From Bacteroidetes bacterium UBA7662 (GTDB taxonomy: Bacteria > Bacteroidota > Bacteroidia > UBA7662): a stretch of 64,000 bases of DNA. Below the pieces are notes generated by a model, which searched no databases, was not told the origin of the DNA, and worked only from the letters and a program-made list of their open reading frames with translations. Position 1 is the stretch's first letter. The number at the start of each line of letters is the position of its first letter. The DNA lies in assembly GCA_002483345.1 (NCBI GenBank), contig DLHS01000009.1:4571-68570 (forward strand), read 5' to 3'. Below, in pieces: positions 1 to 7,668 of the stretch. Both the position numbers and the translations under genes were made by a program.

Positions 1-1827
1 TTTGGCCGTTCCTTCTTCCAAAATGCCTGGGGGCAGCTCCGCCACCGCCGCGCCAATATGGATACGCTGGTAGCCCTCAGTACCGGCATTGCCTGGGTTT
101 TCAGCGTATTTAACACCGTTTACCCCGAATACTGGCACAGGCAAGGCCTGCATGCCCATGTCTATTTCGAATCGGCCGCCGTTATCATCGCCTTCATTTT
201 ACTGGGGAGATTGCTGGAAGAACGAGCCAAAAACAGCACCGCCTCCGCCTTGCGTAAACTCATGGGCCTCCAGCCCAATACCGTCATCCGACTTGACAAC
301 GGGCAACCGGTAACGGTAGCACTGGGAGATGTAAAAACCGACGATATCCTGCTCGTACGTGCCGGAGATAAGGTTCCGGTCGATGGGAAAGTTGTGGCGG
401 GCACTGCCTTTGTCGATGAAGCCATGTTAAGCGGAGAGCCGGTACCGGTCTCCAAAACTGTGGGTGATACCCTTTTTGCCGGCACCATCAACCGCGACGG
501 CAGGCTCGAGCTGCAGGCCACGGGTGTTGGCAAAGCTACTTTGCTGTCGCAGATTATCCGGCGGGTGCAGGAAGCCCAGGGCAGTAAAGCGCCTGTGCAG
601 CAATTGGTCGATAAAATCGCCGGCATTTTCGTCCCCATTGTGCTGGTAATCGCGCTGGTGAGTTTTGGTGCCTGGATGTACTGGGCCACCGACAATGCCT
701 TCTCCCACGCCTTACTTTCGCTGGTAACCGTATTGGTCATCGCCTGTCCCTGTGCTTTGGGCCTTGCCACGCCAACCGCCATCATGGTCGGCATGGGCAA
801 AGGTGCCGGGCAAGGCCTCCTGATCCGCGATGCGGCCAGCCTTGAAACGGCGGTGCGGGTTACCGACCTGGTACTCGACAAAACCGGCACCCTCACCACC
901 GGAAAACCAACCCTCGAAGACATCGTCTGGCGTACCGCCGAAAAAGAGCAGCAAGCCTCCTGGCTGGCCATATTACTGGCGCTGGAAGAAGCTTCCGACC
1001 ATCCCCTGGCCAAAAGCATCAGCAGCCACCTGCGCGACAACGGCATTCAGCCCGTTGAACTCGATGCCTTCAAAAATCTCCCCGGAAAAGGGGTACTTGG
1101 CACCTTCGCCGGTGAAAGCTGGATGGCAGGCAGTGAAAGCTGGATACGGGAGATGGAGATTCCCATCGGCAGCAGACTCCGGGAAGCAGCAGCCAGTTTC
1201 CGGGAAAAAGGGTTTACCCTTGTCTGGCTGGCACACGGCAATGAAAGTCTGGCCGTGCTGGCTCTTACAGATCAGTTGAAAGACAGCGCTGCGATATCTG
1301 TTGACCACCTCCAGAAACGCGGGCTTACCCTCCACATGCTTACCGGCGACCAGGACGCTTCGGCACAGCACATCGCGGCCAAAGCCGGCATCTCCCACAT
1401 CAAATCAGGCGTATTGCCCTCCGAAAAAGCAGATTACATCCGTGCATTACAAGCCGAAGGCAAAGTAGTAGCCATGGTCGGCGACGGCATCAACGACAGC
1501 GAAGCGCTGGCCCTGGCAGATCTGAGCATCGCCATGGGCAGCGGCTCCGACATCGCCATCGATGTGGCCGGCATGACCCTGTTGCACAACGACCTCAGCC
1601 GCATCGAGACAGCCATCAGGCTTTCAAAACTGACGGTTCGTACCATCCGGCAAAACCTCTTCTGGGCCTTTATCTACAACCTCATCGGCATACCGCTGGC
1701 TGCCGGTTTGTTGTACCCCGTCAATGGTTTTTTACTCAACCCCATGATTGCCGCGGCAGCCATGGCCCTCAGCTCGGTGAGCGTAGTCACCAACAGCCTG
1801 AGTTTAAACTGGAAAAAACTGCGCTGA
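1..1827 (+). CDS. copA: Copper-translocating P1B-type ATPase (5'-truncated by window edge)
   Basis: Membrane pump that exports Cu(I) using ATP. The reading frame is open from base 1 (FGRSFFQNAW...), so the N-terminal metal-binding part and the first helices lie outside the window. Visible family motifs are the ion-binding CPC in a membrane helix (IACPCALGLATPTA), the phosphorylation site DKTGTLT, the P1B-specific SDHPLA histidine-proline pair, and the hinge GDGINDSEAL. The actuator loop MLSGEPVPV is also present. The protein ends normally with a TGA at 1827. A small HMA-domain protein follows 19 bp downstream, which is a common pairing of pump and copper chaperone. CPC argues for Cu(I) or Ag(I) rather than Zn or Cd. 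Sure of the family; metal specificity is inferred. Confidence 0.95.
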   Translation, partial: FGRSFFQNAWGQLRHRRANMDTLVALSTGIAWVFSVFNTVYPEYWHRQGLHAHVYFESAAVIIAFILLGRLLEERAKNSTASALRKLMGLQPNTVIRLDNGQPVTVALGDVKTDDILLVRAGDKVPVDGKVVAGTAFVDEAMLSGEPVPVSKTVGDTLFAGTINRDGRLELQATGVGKATLLSQIIRRVQEAQGSKAPVQQLVDKIAGIFVPIVLVIALVSFGAWMYWATDNAFSHALLSLVTVLVIACPCALGLATPTAIMVGMGKGAGQGLLIRDAASLETAVRVTDLVLDKTGTLTTGKPTLEDIVWRTAEKEQQASWLAILLALEEASDHPLAKSISSHLRDNGIQPVELDAFKNLPGKGVLGTFAGESWMAGSESWIREMEIPIGSRLREAAASFREKGFTLVWLAHGNESLAVLALTDQLKDSAAISVDHLQKRGLTLHMLTGDQDASAQHIAAKAGISHIKSGVLPSEKADYIRALQAEGKVVAMVGDGINDSEALALADLSIAMGSGSDIAIDVAGMTLLHNDLSRIETAIRLSKLTVRTIRQNLFWAFIYNLIGIPLAAGLLYPVNGFLLNPMIAAAAMALSSVSVVTNSLSLNWKKLR

Positions 1828-1846
1828 ATAACACAAACACACAACC

Positions 1847-2065
1847 ATGACTACCTTAAAATTCAAATCCACCATCAAGTGTACCGGCTGCATCGCAACC
1901 GTAAGCCCCGAACTCAACAACCTTTCCGGTATCACACACTGGGAAGTTGATCTGGAAAGCCCCGACCGGGTGCTCACGGTTGAAAGTGAGAGCGGCGACC
2001 CGAAACAGGTCATTTCTGCTTTACAGGCTGTTGGTTATCAGGCTGAGTTGCTTCCAAAACCTTAA
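1847..2065 (+). CDS. CopZ-like heavy-metal-associated (HMA) domain protein
   Basis: A 72-residue single HMA domain, the usual size for a CopZ/Atx1 copper chaperone. It has the metal-binding CxxC (IKCTGCIATV, Cys12 and Cys15) in the first loop and the expected ferredoxin-like layout, ending GYQAELLPKP. The usual Met before the first Cys (MxCxxC) is not present; the residues are Ile-Lys. It lies 19 bp after the copper ATPase and is probably cotranscribed with it. Likely role: carry Cu(I) to the pump in the cytoplasm. No signal peptide. Confidence 0.88.
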   Translation: MTTLKFKSTIKCTGCIATVSPELNNLSGITHWEVDLESPDRVLTVESESGDPKQVISALQAVGYQAELLPKP

Positions 2066-2106
2066 GCTTTTGTCAGCATACTTCGGTGATTTTCGTAGCT
2101 TGAAGT

Positions 2107-2772
2107 ATGAATGCTGAAGCCCTTTTTATTCCCTATCATCAACCCGCAGTTTCATCCGGTGAGATGGAAAAGCGGGTTGATGATTTTTATAATGTTCTGA
2201 ATCAACGCAGGAGCATACGCCATTTCAGTGAAAAGCCTGTGGATCAGGCCATCATTGAACAGCTGATACTTACGGCCGGTACAGCACCTTCCGGGGCCCA
2301 CATGCAACCCTGGACTTTTTGCGCCGTGCAGGATCCTGTCATCAAACAAAAAATAAGGGCAGCTGCCGAAGAAGAAGAGTACCGCAACTACCATGGCCGC
2401 ATGGATGCCGAATGGATCAACGACCTCAAACCCCTGGCCACCGACTGGCACAAGCCTTTCCTGGAAACCGCTCCCTGGCTGATTATCGTATTCCGACAAT
2501 CCTATGGCGCGCAGGACAGCGGTAAAAAACAGCATTATTATGTGCAGGAATCGGTTGGTATCGCCTGTGGTTTTCTCATCGCGGCCATTCACCAGGCCGG
2601 TCTGGTTACCCTTACCCATACGCCCAGTCCCATGCAGTTTCTGGGAGATGTTTTAGGCAGACCCAAAAATGAAAAACCTTTCCTCTTGTTGCCCGTAGGT
2701 TTTCCCGCGGATAATGCCCTGGTTCCCGATTTGAAAAGAAAAACACTCGGGGAAATCGCTGTAATCTACTAA
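2107..2772 (+). CDS. Iodotyrosine deiodinase-like flavoprotein (nitroreductase fold)
   Basis: FMN-dependent nitroreductase-superfamily protein of 221 residues. It matches the iodotyrosine deiodinase (IYD) branch, not generic nitroreductases. The FMN site is RRSIRHF (34-40) with TAGTAPSGAHMQPWTF (56-71). The active-site lid carries Glu91, Tyr95 and Lys116 with the same spacing as human E157, Y161 and K182, which bind the zwitterion of the halotyrosine. The C-terminal half keeps HYYVQESVGIACGFLIAA and LPVGFP. There is no membrane anchor, as in characterised bacterial IYDs. Predicted reaction: reductive dehalogenation of mono- or di-iodotyrosine (possibly bromo- or chlorotyrosine). It lies 41 bp after the HMA gene and may be a separate unit. 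Family assignment is firm; natural substrate is inferred. Confidence 0.88.
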   Translation: MNAEALFIPYHQPAVSSGEMEKRVDDFYNVLNQRRSIRHFSEKPVDQAIIEQLILTAGTAPSGAHMQPWTFCAVQDPVIKQKIRAAAEEEEYRNYHGRMDAEWINDLKPLATDWHKPFLETAPWLIIVFRQSYGAQDSGKKQHYYVQESVGIACGFLIAAIHQAGLVTLTHTPSPMQFLGDVLGRPKNEKPFLLLPVGFPADNALVPDLKRKTLGEIAVIY

Positions 2773-2826
2773 AAACGTCTTTTTTACCTGATTAAGGGCT
2801 ATTTCCACACATTACAGTCTTCTTGA

Positions 2827-2857
2827 AATTGCGAGAATCTTCGAGAATCTCGCAATT
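2827..2857. terminator. Hairpin between convergent genes
   Basis: Perfect 10-bp inverted repeat (AATTGCGAGA at 2827-2836 with its complement at 2848-2857, 11-base loop). It lies between the end of the deiodinase and the end of the convergent cytochrome gene, so it could end transcription from both sides. There is no long U-run next to it, so termination strength is uncertain. Confidence 0.5.
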
Positions 2858-2898
2858 ATAGGAAAACCGAAACTGTCCGTTGGTTTCCGGAAGTCATT

Positions 2899-4272
2899 TC
2901 ATTTCCCGGACAAACTTATGTTTTCATCTCCGGCCTTATAAGGCAGGTAAGTGATGATCAGTTGAAACATCTCATCGGTAGTGCGCATATTGCCTTCCGG
3001 CTCCCGTACGGTACGGGGCGGGTTGAAGGGGTTGTTCGGATTATTGCGGGTATTGTCAAAAACGCCTTCTACATATACTGTACTCCCTGCCGGCAGTTTG
3101 AGCATTTTGGGGAAAGTATAGTTGTACTGCCAGCGGAAATCCCATTTCGGAATGCGGATCAACGGAATGGTATCGGAGCGGGGGGTAATGGCATAAGCCC
3201 AATAAGATTTGCCCAGCAAATGCATGTGGGGATTAAGGGTCAGCAGACTTATATCCTGCATCACCATGGCCTGGGTGCGGAAAGTCATGATGGTATCGGG
3301 CGGAATGATGAGCGCAGGCTCAATTTCAGAGATACCAAGCGTCCCCAACTGAATTTCCTGGGTGGGCCTTTCCGGGGGGTCAGGGCTAAAAAAGAGGTTC
3401 AGGTAAGCCGCGTCCTGGGTATCAACCGGCGAGGCTGCATAATGAATATCCCGCAGGAGGAAAACACCTTTTGTTGCAATCGGCCAGCCCCCAATGCCCT
3501 GGGGATATACCACCGGCTGCATACCGGGCAGATAGTTCATCACGCTGGTGGTAAGCGCGGGGTAGCTGCCGTCGTCGTTGGGCAGGTCGAGGCGCTGATA
3601 ACTCTCGGCATAACCCATCAGCAGCGGGTCGACATGCCGGATACCCCCGTATACATCCCGTTTTTTGCCGGGCTCGTAGTTGATCAGGTGACCATTCATA
3701 TGATGCACAATCCGCCGGTGACCGGGGACGTATTCCACCGCCTTCAGATAGGTTGCCCGGGGCAGTTCAAAAGGAATTTTTACAATCCAGAAATGTTCTT
3801 CGTTGTCGCCGGGTATCTGAACCGGCTTGTCTATTTTCACTACAAAATCGGGCTTGCCCAACGTGGACCCTTCCGGATATACGGGTGCCGGAGGGGCCTG
3901 ACTTAAATCTCCTTCCGGTGCATTTTGTACTGCCCAGCGCTTGAACAAGGCAATTTCTGCGTTGGTGAGATGGCGTTGCCCTACAAAGGTGGAATAGCCT
4001 ATATCCGCCGGCCAGGGTGGCATAAAACGGCTTTCGGTAACCGCTGCCAGCAGTTGCGCGCGGCGGCTGGCATCCTGATAGGTCATCAGCGAGAATGGCC
4101 CGGCATGGCCCGGGCGGTGGCAGGGGGTGCATTCGCGGTACACCAGCGGGGCGATGTGCTCCGACCAGGTAACGGTTTCGGGTAGCCCGTCGCCGGTGGT
4201 TTCTTCCTGTGGCTGACCACAGGCCGACAGCAAAGCCAGCAGGCTTAAGGTTGCGGCGGCTCTATAAAACAT
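2899..4272 (-). CDS. Cytochrome c / type II copper monooxygenase-like (PHM-fold) lipoprotein
   Basis: Start chosen at 4272 (MFYRAAATLSLL...), which gives a clean lipoprotein signal ending LSAC (Cys18); a longer frame adds 11 unlikely residues. Of 457 residues, the first part carries a haem-binding CTPCH (48-52) with a MPPWP motif at 84-88. The rest resembles the peptidylglycine monooxygenase (PHM) two-domain copper fold. The usual ligand set can be seen: His190-His191 and His277 for the first copper, His349-x-His351 and Met435 (in TTDEMF) for the second. Predicted periplasmic, membrane-anchored redox enzyme that could pass electrons from an internal haem to a copper-oxygen centre; substrate unknown. 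It overlaps the upstream redoxin gene by 28 bp and is the last gene of the purK-purE operon. Confidence 0.75.
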   Translation of the reverse strand: MFYRAAATLSLLALLSACGQPQEETTGDGLPETVTWSEHIAPLVYRECTPCHRPGHAGPFSLMTYQDASRRAQLLAAVTESRFMPPWPADIGYSTFVGQRHLTNAEIALFKRWAVQNAPEGDLSQAPPAPVYPEGSTLGKPDFVVKIDKPVQIPGDNEEHFWIVKIPFELPRATYLKAVEYVPGHRRIVHHMNGHLINYEPGKKRDVYGGIRHVDPLLMGYAESYQRLDLPNDDGSYPALTTSVMNYLPGMQPVVYPQGIGGWPIATKGVFLLRDIHYAASPVDTQDAAYLNLFFSPDPPERPTQEIQLGTLGISEIEPALIIPPDTIMTFRTQAMVMQDISLLTLNPHMHLLGKSYWAYAITPRSDTIPLIRIPKWDFRWQYNYTFPKMLKLPAGSTVYVEGVFDNTRNNPNNPFNPPRTVREPEGNMRTTDEMFQLIITYLPYKAGDENISLSGK

Positions 4273-4817
4273 CCCACGGCTTCGGTATGGTCCGGATTGA
4301 TCCATTGGCCTGCAAAATAAGCAGTCAAAGCATTTTCCAGATAATGTTCTGTCGCCTTCCTGCGCTGTTGCCCTAAACTAACGGCCCAATTATCGATGGC
4401 GCCCTTGTATATCAGCTTTTTTTCTGCGTAAACAAATACTTCCGGGGTTATCCGGGCTTGCATAAAACGCGTAAGCTGCCAGCTGCTATCGCGGTATACA
4501 GGCAGTCGGAGTTTAAAACGGGTGATAAAATCTGCTATGGCAGCGGGGCTGTCGTAGTGACCGGGGATGATGGCTGTGAAACGGACGCTGTCCTGTCCGT
4601 ACTGTTCCATCAGTCGGTTCGCATGGGCGGTATAATTTTCACTGAGCGGACAGGTTGGGCCGAAATAAAAATAGACCTGAACTTTCGCTTCCGGCAGAGC
4701 TCCAAACAGAATGGTTTCACCGTTGATAGCTTCCAGGGTAATTTTTTCAGGCAATACAGCCTGTTGGCACCCCAGCAACAGACACCCCAGCAGTAAGGGA
4801 ATGATGAATCTAGTCAC
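4245..4817 (-). CDS. Redoxin (thioredoxin-fold) lipoprotein
   Basis: Start chosen at the GTG at 4817, which overlaps the purE stop by 8 bp and puts a lipoprotein signal first (VTRFIIPLLLGCLLLGC); an upstream ATG would lie deep inside purE and add a non-signal leader. The 190-residue protein has a thioredoxin-like fold with FGPTCPLSENY near the start of the domain: one Cys followed by Pro-Leu-Ser instead of CxxC, as in AhpC/TSA-like redoxins. RITPEVFVY looks like the cis-Pro region. The C-terminus holds AVGCFIEPP. Such redoxins often sit beside cytochrome c/PHM-type proteins, and here the two genes overlap. Probably periplasmic, membrane-anchored, and acting on thiols or copper of its partner. 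Exact function unknown. Confidence 0.75.
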   Translation of the reverse strand: MTRFIIPLLLGCLLLGCQQAVLPEKITLEAINGETILFGALPEAKVQVYFYFGPTCPLSENYTAHANRLMEQYGQDSVRFTAIIPGHYDSPAAIADFITRFKLRLPVYRDSSWQLTRFMQARITPEVFVYAEKKLIYKGAIDNWAVSLGQQRRKATEHYLENALTAYFAGQWINPDHTEAVGCFIEPPQP

Positions 4818-5334
4818 GGCCTTTGAGGAAGTCGCGGTAGCCGCGTTCTTCGAGGTCCTGTGCATCGTCGAGCACTTTATCGCGGAGGCGTTCCTTGAAC
4901 TCCCGCACCCTTTGCATCACCACGGCATCGTGGGTAGCAATGATCTGAGCAGCAAGAATGCCGGCATTGCGGGCATTGCCCAGCGCTACTGTGGCCACGG
5001 GCACACCGGCAGGCATCTGAAGAATAGACAGTACCGAATCCCAGCCATCGATGCTGTTGGAGGATTTGATGGGAACACCGATTACCGGCATGGGGGTAAT
5101 GGATGCCACCATACCCGGTAAATGCGCGGCACCGCCGGCACCGGCAATGATCACTTCGAGGCCCCGTCCTTCGGCCTTTTGCGCATAATCAAACATGCGC
5201 TCCGGGGTACGGTGGGCTGAAACGATGGTGATTTCGTATTTCACCCCCAGTTCATCAAGAATAGTGGCTGCTTCCTGCATGACGGGCAGATCACTGCTGC
5301 TGCCCATGATAATGCCTACACGGATGTCGTTCAT
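4810..5334 (-). CDS. purE: N5-carboxyaminoimidazole ribonucleotide mutase
   Basis: Purine biosynthesis enzyme that moves the carboxyl group of N5-CAIR to give CAIR, the step after PurK. The 174-residue length is typical of class I PurE. Diagnostic motifs are the N-terminal IIMGSSSDLPVM, SAHRTPERM in the phosphate-binding region, and GAGGAAHLPGM. The start overlaps the purK stop by 4 bp (ATGA), the classic purK-purE translational coupling. The stop overlaps the GTG of the downstream redoxin gene. Confidence 0.97.
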   Translation of the reverse strand: MNDIRVGIIMGSSSDLPVMQEAATILDELGVKYEITIVSAHRTPERMFDYAQKAEGRGLEVIIAGAGGAAHLPGMVASITPMPVIGVPIKSSNSIDGWDSVLSILQMPAGVPVATVALGNARNAGILAAQIIATHDAVVMQRVREFKERLRDKVLDDAQDLEERGYRDFLKGRD

Positions 5335-6488
5335 ATGCTGATTACTTTAAGGGTTTCCTGTACTTGTTTTGCTGCCTGAAGCGCTTCTTCCAAAGCATGT
5401 CTGACGACCGTCACATGCCCCATCTTGCGGAAGGGGCGGGTTTCCCGTTTGCCATATACATGCAAATAAACACCCGGTTGATGTAAAATGGTTTCAGCAC
5501 CCAGATAAAAAACAGGCCCGCTGTGGCCGGCTTCTCCCACGAGATTCACCATCACAGCAGGACATTTCAGTCCGGGATCTCCCAATGGCAGGTTGAGTAC
5601 TCCCCGGAGATGCTGCTCGTATTGCGAGGTAAAAGAGGCTTCTATGGTAAAATGGCCGCTGTTGTGCGGCCGGGGCGCTACCTCATTCACCAGCAACTGA
5701 CCATCAACGGTTACAAAATATTCTACTGCCAGCAGACCGCATATGCCAAAACCTTCGATGAGCTGTGTCGCGAGGGTTTCAGCTTGCTTTAAAATTTCCG
5801 GAGAGATGGATGAAGGGCAAAAAACCTGTTCTACCAGGTTGGCCACCGGATGAAAAACCATCTCACAGGCCGGAAAGCAGCAGACTTCACCCGCTTCGTT
5901 GCGAGCCGCCACCACGGCAATCTCTTTGGAGATAGCTGCCAGGTCTTCCGAAATACAGGCAGTGTCCGGCAGATCGGTCAGATCAGCAGTGGTTCTGATC
6001 ACTTTCACCCCCTTGCCATCGTAGCCGAAACGGGTTGATTTCCAGACGAAAGGCAGGCTTTGTCTGCCGTTTTCAACAGCATCTTTTAGCGCGTCTATGC
6101 CATTCCAGACGGCAAAAGCGGAAGTTGGCACGTTATTCCCTGCGTAAAACTGCTTCTGAAGGCCCTTGTCCTGTATAAGCGCCAGGGCTTCCGGATCAGG
6201 ATGTACTTTTACCCCCTCTTTTTTCAGCTGCCGGAGGGCATCGGTATTTACATGCTCAATTTCAATCGTAAGCACATCACAACCCCGGCCGAAACGGAGC
6301 ACCGTTTCGTAATCCAGCAAACTACCCACTTCAAAGGTGTTTGCTGCCAGATGACAGGGCGCATCGGCTGCAGGATCGAGAACTTTTGTCCGGATGTCGA
6401 GCTTGCGGGTATCATACAGCAGCATTTTGCCCAATTGGCCACCCCCGAGTATGCCCAGGGTGAAGTCGGTAGAAAATATCGGTTTCAC
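5331..6488 (-). CDS. purK: N5-carboxyaminoimidazole ribonucleotide synthase
   Basis: ATP-grasp enzyme that uses bicarbonate and ATP to make N5-CAIR from AIR; 385 residues, normal for PurK. Visible motifs: N-terminal GILGGGQLGKML, the ATP-grasp phosphate loop near RFGYDGKGVKV, and the metal-binding region EVAPRPHNSGH. First gene of a four-gene minus-strand operon. A TATCTTTG box ends only 4 bases before the ATG, which suggests a leaderless transcript. A fold-back repeat begins 26 bp upstream, where the -33 element would be expected. Confidence 0.97.
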   Translation of the reverse strand: MKPIFSTDFTLGILGGGQLGKMLLYDTRKLDIRTKVLDPAADAPCHLAANTFEVGSLLDYETVLRFGRGCDVLTIEIEHVNTDALRQLKKEGVKVHPDPEALALIQDKGLQKQFYAGNNVPTSAFAVWNGIDALKDAVENGRQSLPFVWKSTRFGYDGKGVKVIRTTADLTDLPDTACISEDLAAISKEIAVVAARNEAGEVCCFPACEMVFHPVANLVEQVFCPSSISPEILKQAETLATQLIEGFGICGLLAVEYFVTVDGQLLVNEVAPRPHNSGHFTIEASFTSQYEQHLRGVLNLPLGDPGLKCPAVMVNLVGEAGHSGPVFYLGAETILHQPGVYLHVYGKRETRPFRKMGHVTVVRHALEEALQAAKQVQETLKVISI

Positions 6489-6492
6489 AGGG

Positions 6493-6500
6493 CAAAGATA
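6493..6500 (-). promoter_or_regulatory. Bacteroidota -7 box (TATCTTTG) before purK
   Basis: Minus-strand TATCTTTG matches the Bacteroidota -7 consensus TAnnTTTG exactly. Only four bases separate it from the purK ATG, so transcription would begin at or next to the start codon. No TTG is found 19-20 bases upstream; that position falls in the left arm of the fold-back element at 6515-6835. Confidence 0.55.
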
Positions 6501-6514
6501 AGGGGAGAGAGGGT

Positions 6515-6835
6515 GAGATTTCGAGAAGCGAGAGGCGAGACTTTTTTTTGCTTACTGCCCCGGGCGGGGGCGCTATGTTCGAGCCCTACAGGCTCGAGGG
6601 TGCCGGGTCCTTGGTGCGCTTACGCAGCAACCAGACCAGACCACCAATATCATACAACCACCAACCCCGCTGCCTCAAGTACGCGGTCCCACCAAAAAGT
6701 GGCCTGTAAGGACACAAGCTGCGTAAGCGTAGCGCGAGCACAGCGAACACACCCTGAGCCTGTAGGGCTCAAACCAGGCACTATGCCCGGGTGGTGAGCC
6801 AAATCCTCGTCTCGCCTCTCGTATCTCGAAATCTC
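6515..6835. repeat. 321-bp fold-back element of nested inverted repeats
   Basis: Fills most of the 543-bp gap between purK and tetR. Outer arms of 27 bp (6515-6541 and 6809-6835) match at 25 of 27 positions when one is reverse-complemented. Inside are a perfect 15-bp pair (GAGCCCTACAGGCTC at 6581-6595 with 6756-6770) and a perfect 12-bp pair (CGCTTACGCAGC at 6617-6628 with 6718-6729), in the same nested order. Single-stranded, the whole piece could fold into one long interrupted hairpin. The longest reading frames in it have no recognisable domain, so it is not coding. A related fragment of the outer arm occurs at 52231-52251. Looks like a non-autonomous fold-back or MITE-like element; no target duplication was identified. 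Confidence 0.75.
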
Positions 6836-6976
6836 GATGTCCAAACACTTTACCGTCCCTTCCCGACACTTCACGCGTTTCCGACAACCCTTCGGCAGCA
6901 TCTGTTTTTTTCAATGGACACCCACCTCTTACTTCGCATCCTGTTCATCCAAACAAATTTTAACAGAAAAGAAACA

Positions 6977-7015
6977 ATGGAAACTATTTTTATGTTGAAA
7001 GTTTCCATAGTTTTG
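6977..7015 (+). promoter_or_regulatory. TetR operator and -7 box of the efflux operon
   Basis: A perfect 9-bp inverted repeat (ATGGAAACT at 6977-6985, AGTTTCCAT at 7000-7008, 14 bases between). It runs directly into a TAGTTTTG box at 7008-7015 that matches the Bacteroidota -7 consensus. The tetR ATG is 16 bases further on. A dyad overlapping the promoter of a TetR gene is the expected autorepression site for the whole operon. Confidence 0.7.
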
Positions 7016-7031
7016 TCTCCGAATTTGTGAA

Positions 7032-7661
7032 ATGGATTTAGAAACCCAGATACTGACCAAAACACGTGAGCTGTTCTTCAAGTACGGCGTCAAAAGCATT
7101 ACGATGGATGACATCGCCAACAACCTGGGCATGTCAAAAAAAACCATCTATGCTTCTTTCCCGGATAAGAAAGCCTTGCTGAAACGTATGATAGTGGATT
7201 ACCTTGCGTACCATAAAGACGACAGCCGTTGCCAGGGCAATGAAGCATCCAATGCCATTGAACGCATGCTGATGGGCGCTGCCTCCGGGGTACAGTTCAT
7301 GGAGAAAATCAATCCGGTTTTCCTCTATGACATACAGAAGTACTTCGGTGATGTGTGGTCTGTTTTCGAAGAGTATCGCAATAAAGAGATACGCAGTGAG
7401 GTGAAAAATTGCCTCCAGCAGGGGCTTTCAGAGGGTCTGGTACGCAACGATGTTGACATCGAAATAGCTGTCAGCATGCATATGCAGCACATCGACATGA
7501 TGGTTGACCCCGCCCACTTTGATACACTCAACAAACCCAAAACAGAAATCATCAAAACCATTCTCATCACATTCCTCAATGGTATTTGTACCCCTAAAGG
7601 CATCAAAGCCATGCAGAAAATCCTTGAACACCATGACCCATTCTCCATTAGTCCTAAATAA
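7032..7661 (+). CDS. TetR/AcrR-family transcriptional regulator
   Basis: A 209-residue repressor. N-terminal helix-turn-helix: ELFFKYGVKSITMDDIANN followed by LGMSKKTIYASFPDKKAL, the typical TetR DNA-binding signature (residues about 10-50). The rest is a helical ligand-binding domain of unknown specificity. First gene of an operon with an outer-membrane channel, a periplasmic adaptor and an RND pump (7-bp gap to the channel gene). It most likely binds the inverted repeat just upstream (6977-7008) and is released by a pump substrate. Confidence 0.92.
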   Translation: MDLETQILTKTRELFFKYGVKSITMDDIANNLGMSKKTIYASFPDKKALLKRMIVDYLAYHKDDSRCQGNEASNAIERMLMGAASGVQFMEKINPVFLYDIQKYFGDVWSVFEEYRNKEIRSEVKNCLQQGLSEGLVRNDVDIEIAVSMHMQHIDMMVDPAHFDTLNKPKTEIIKTILITFLNGICTPKGIKAMQKILEHHDPFSISPK

Positions 7662-7668
7662 TTCCACC

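Noticed and set aside
162..1046. Long antisense reading frame inside the copper ATPase
   Set aside because: It is a shadow of the real gene: no start signal, Ser/Thr/Arg-rich composition, and full overlap with a protein carrying all P-type ATPase motifs.
2962..3906. 314-codon plus-strand frame inside the cytochrome/copper-enzyme gene
   Set aside because: Opposite strand shows haem and copper motifs and operon overlaps; this frame has no domain or signal.
6650..6914. Two small frames in the fold-back element
   Set aside because: They run through inverted-repeat arms, show no domain and match each other only because the DNA is palindromic.
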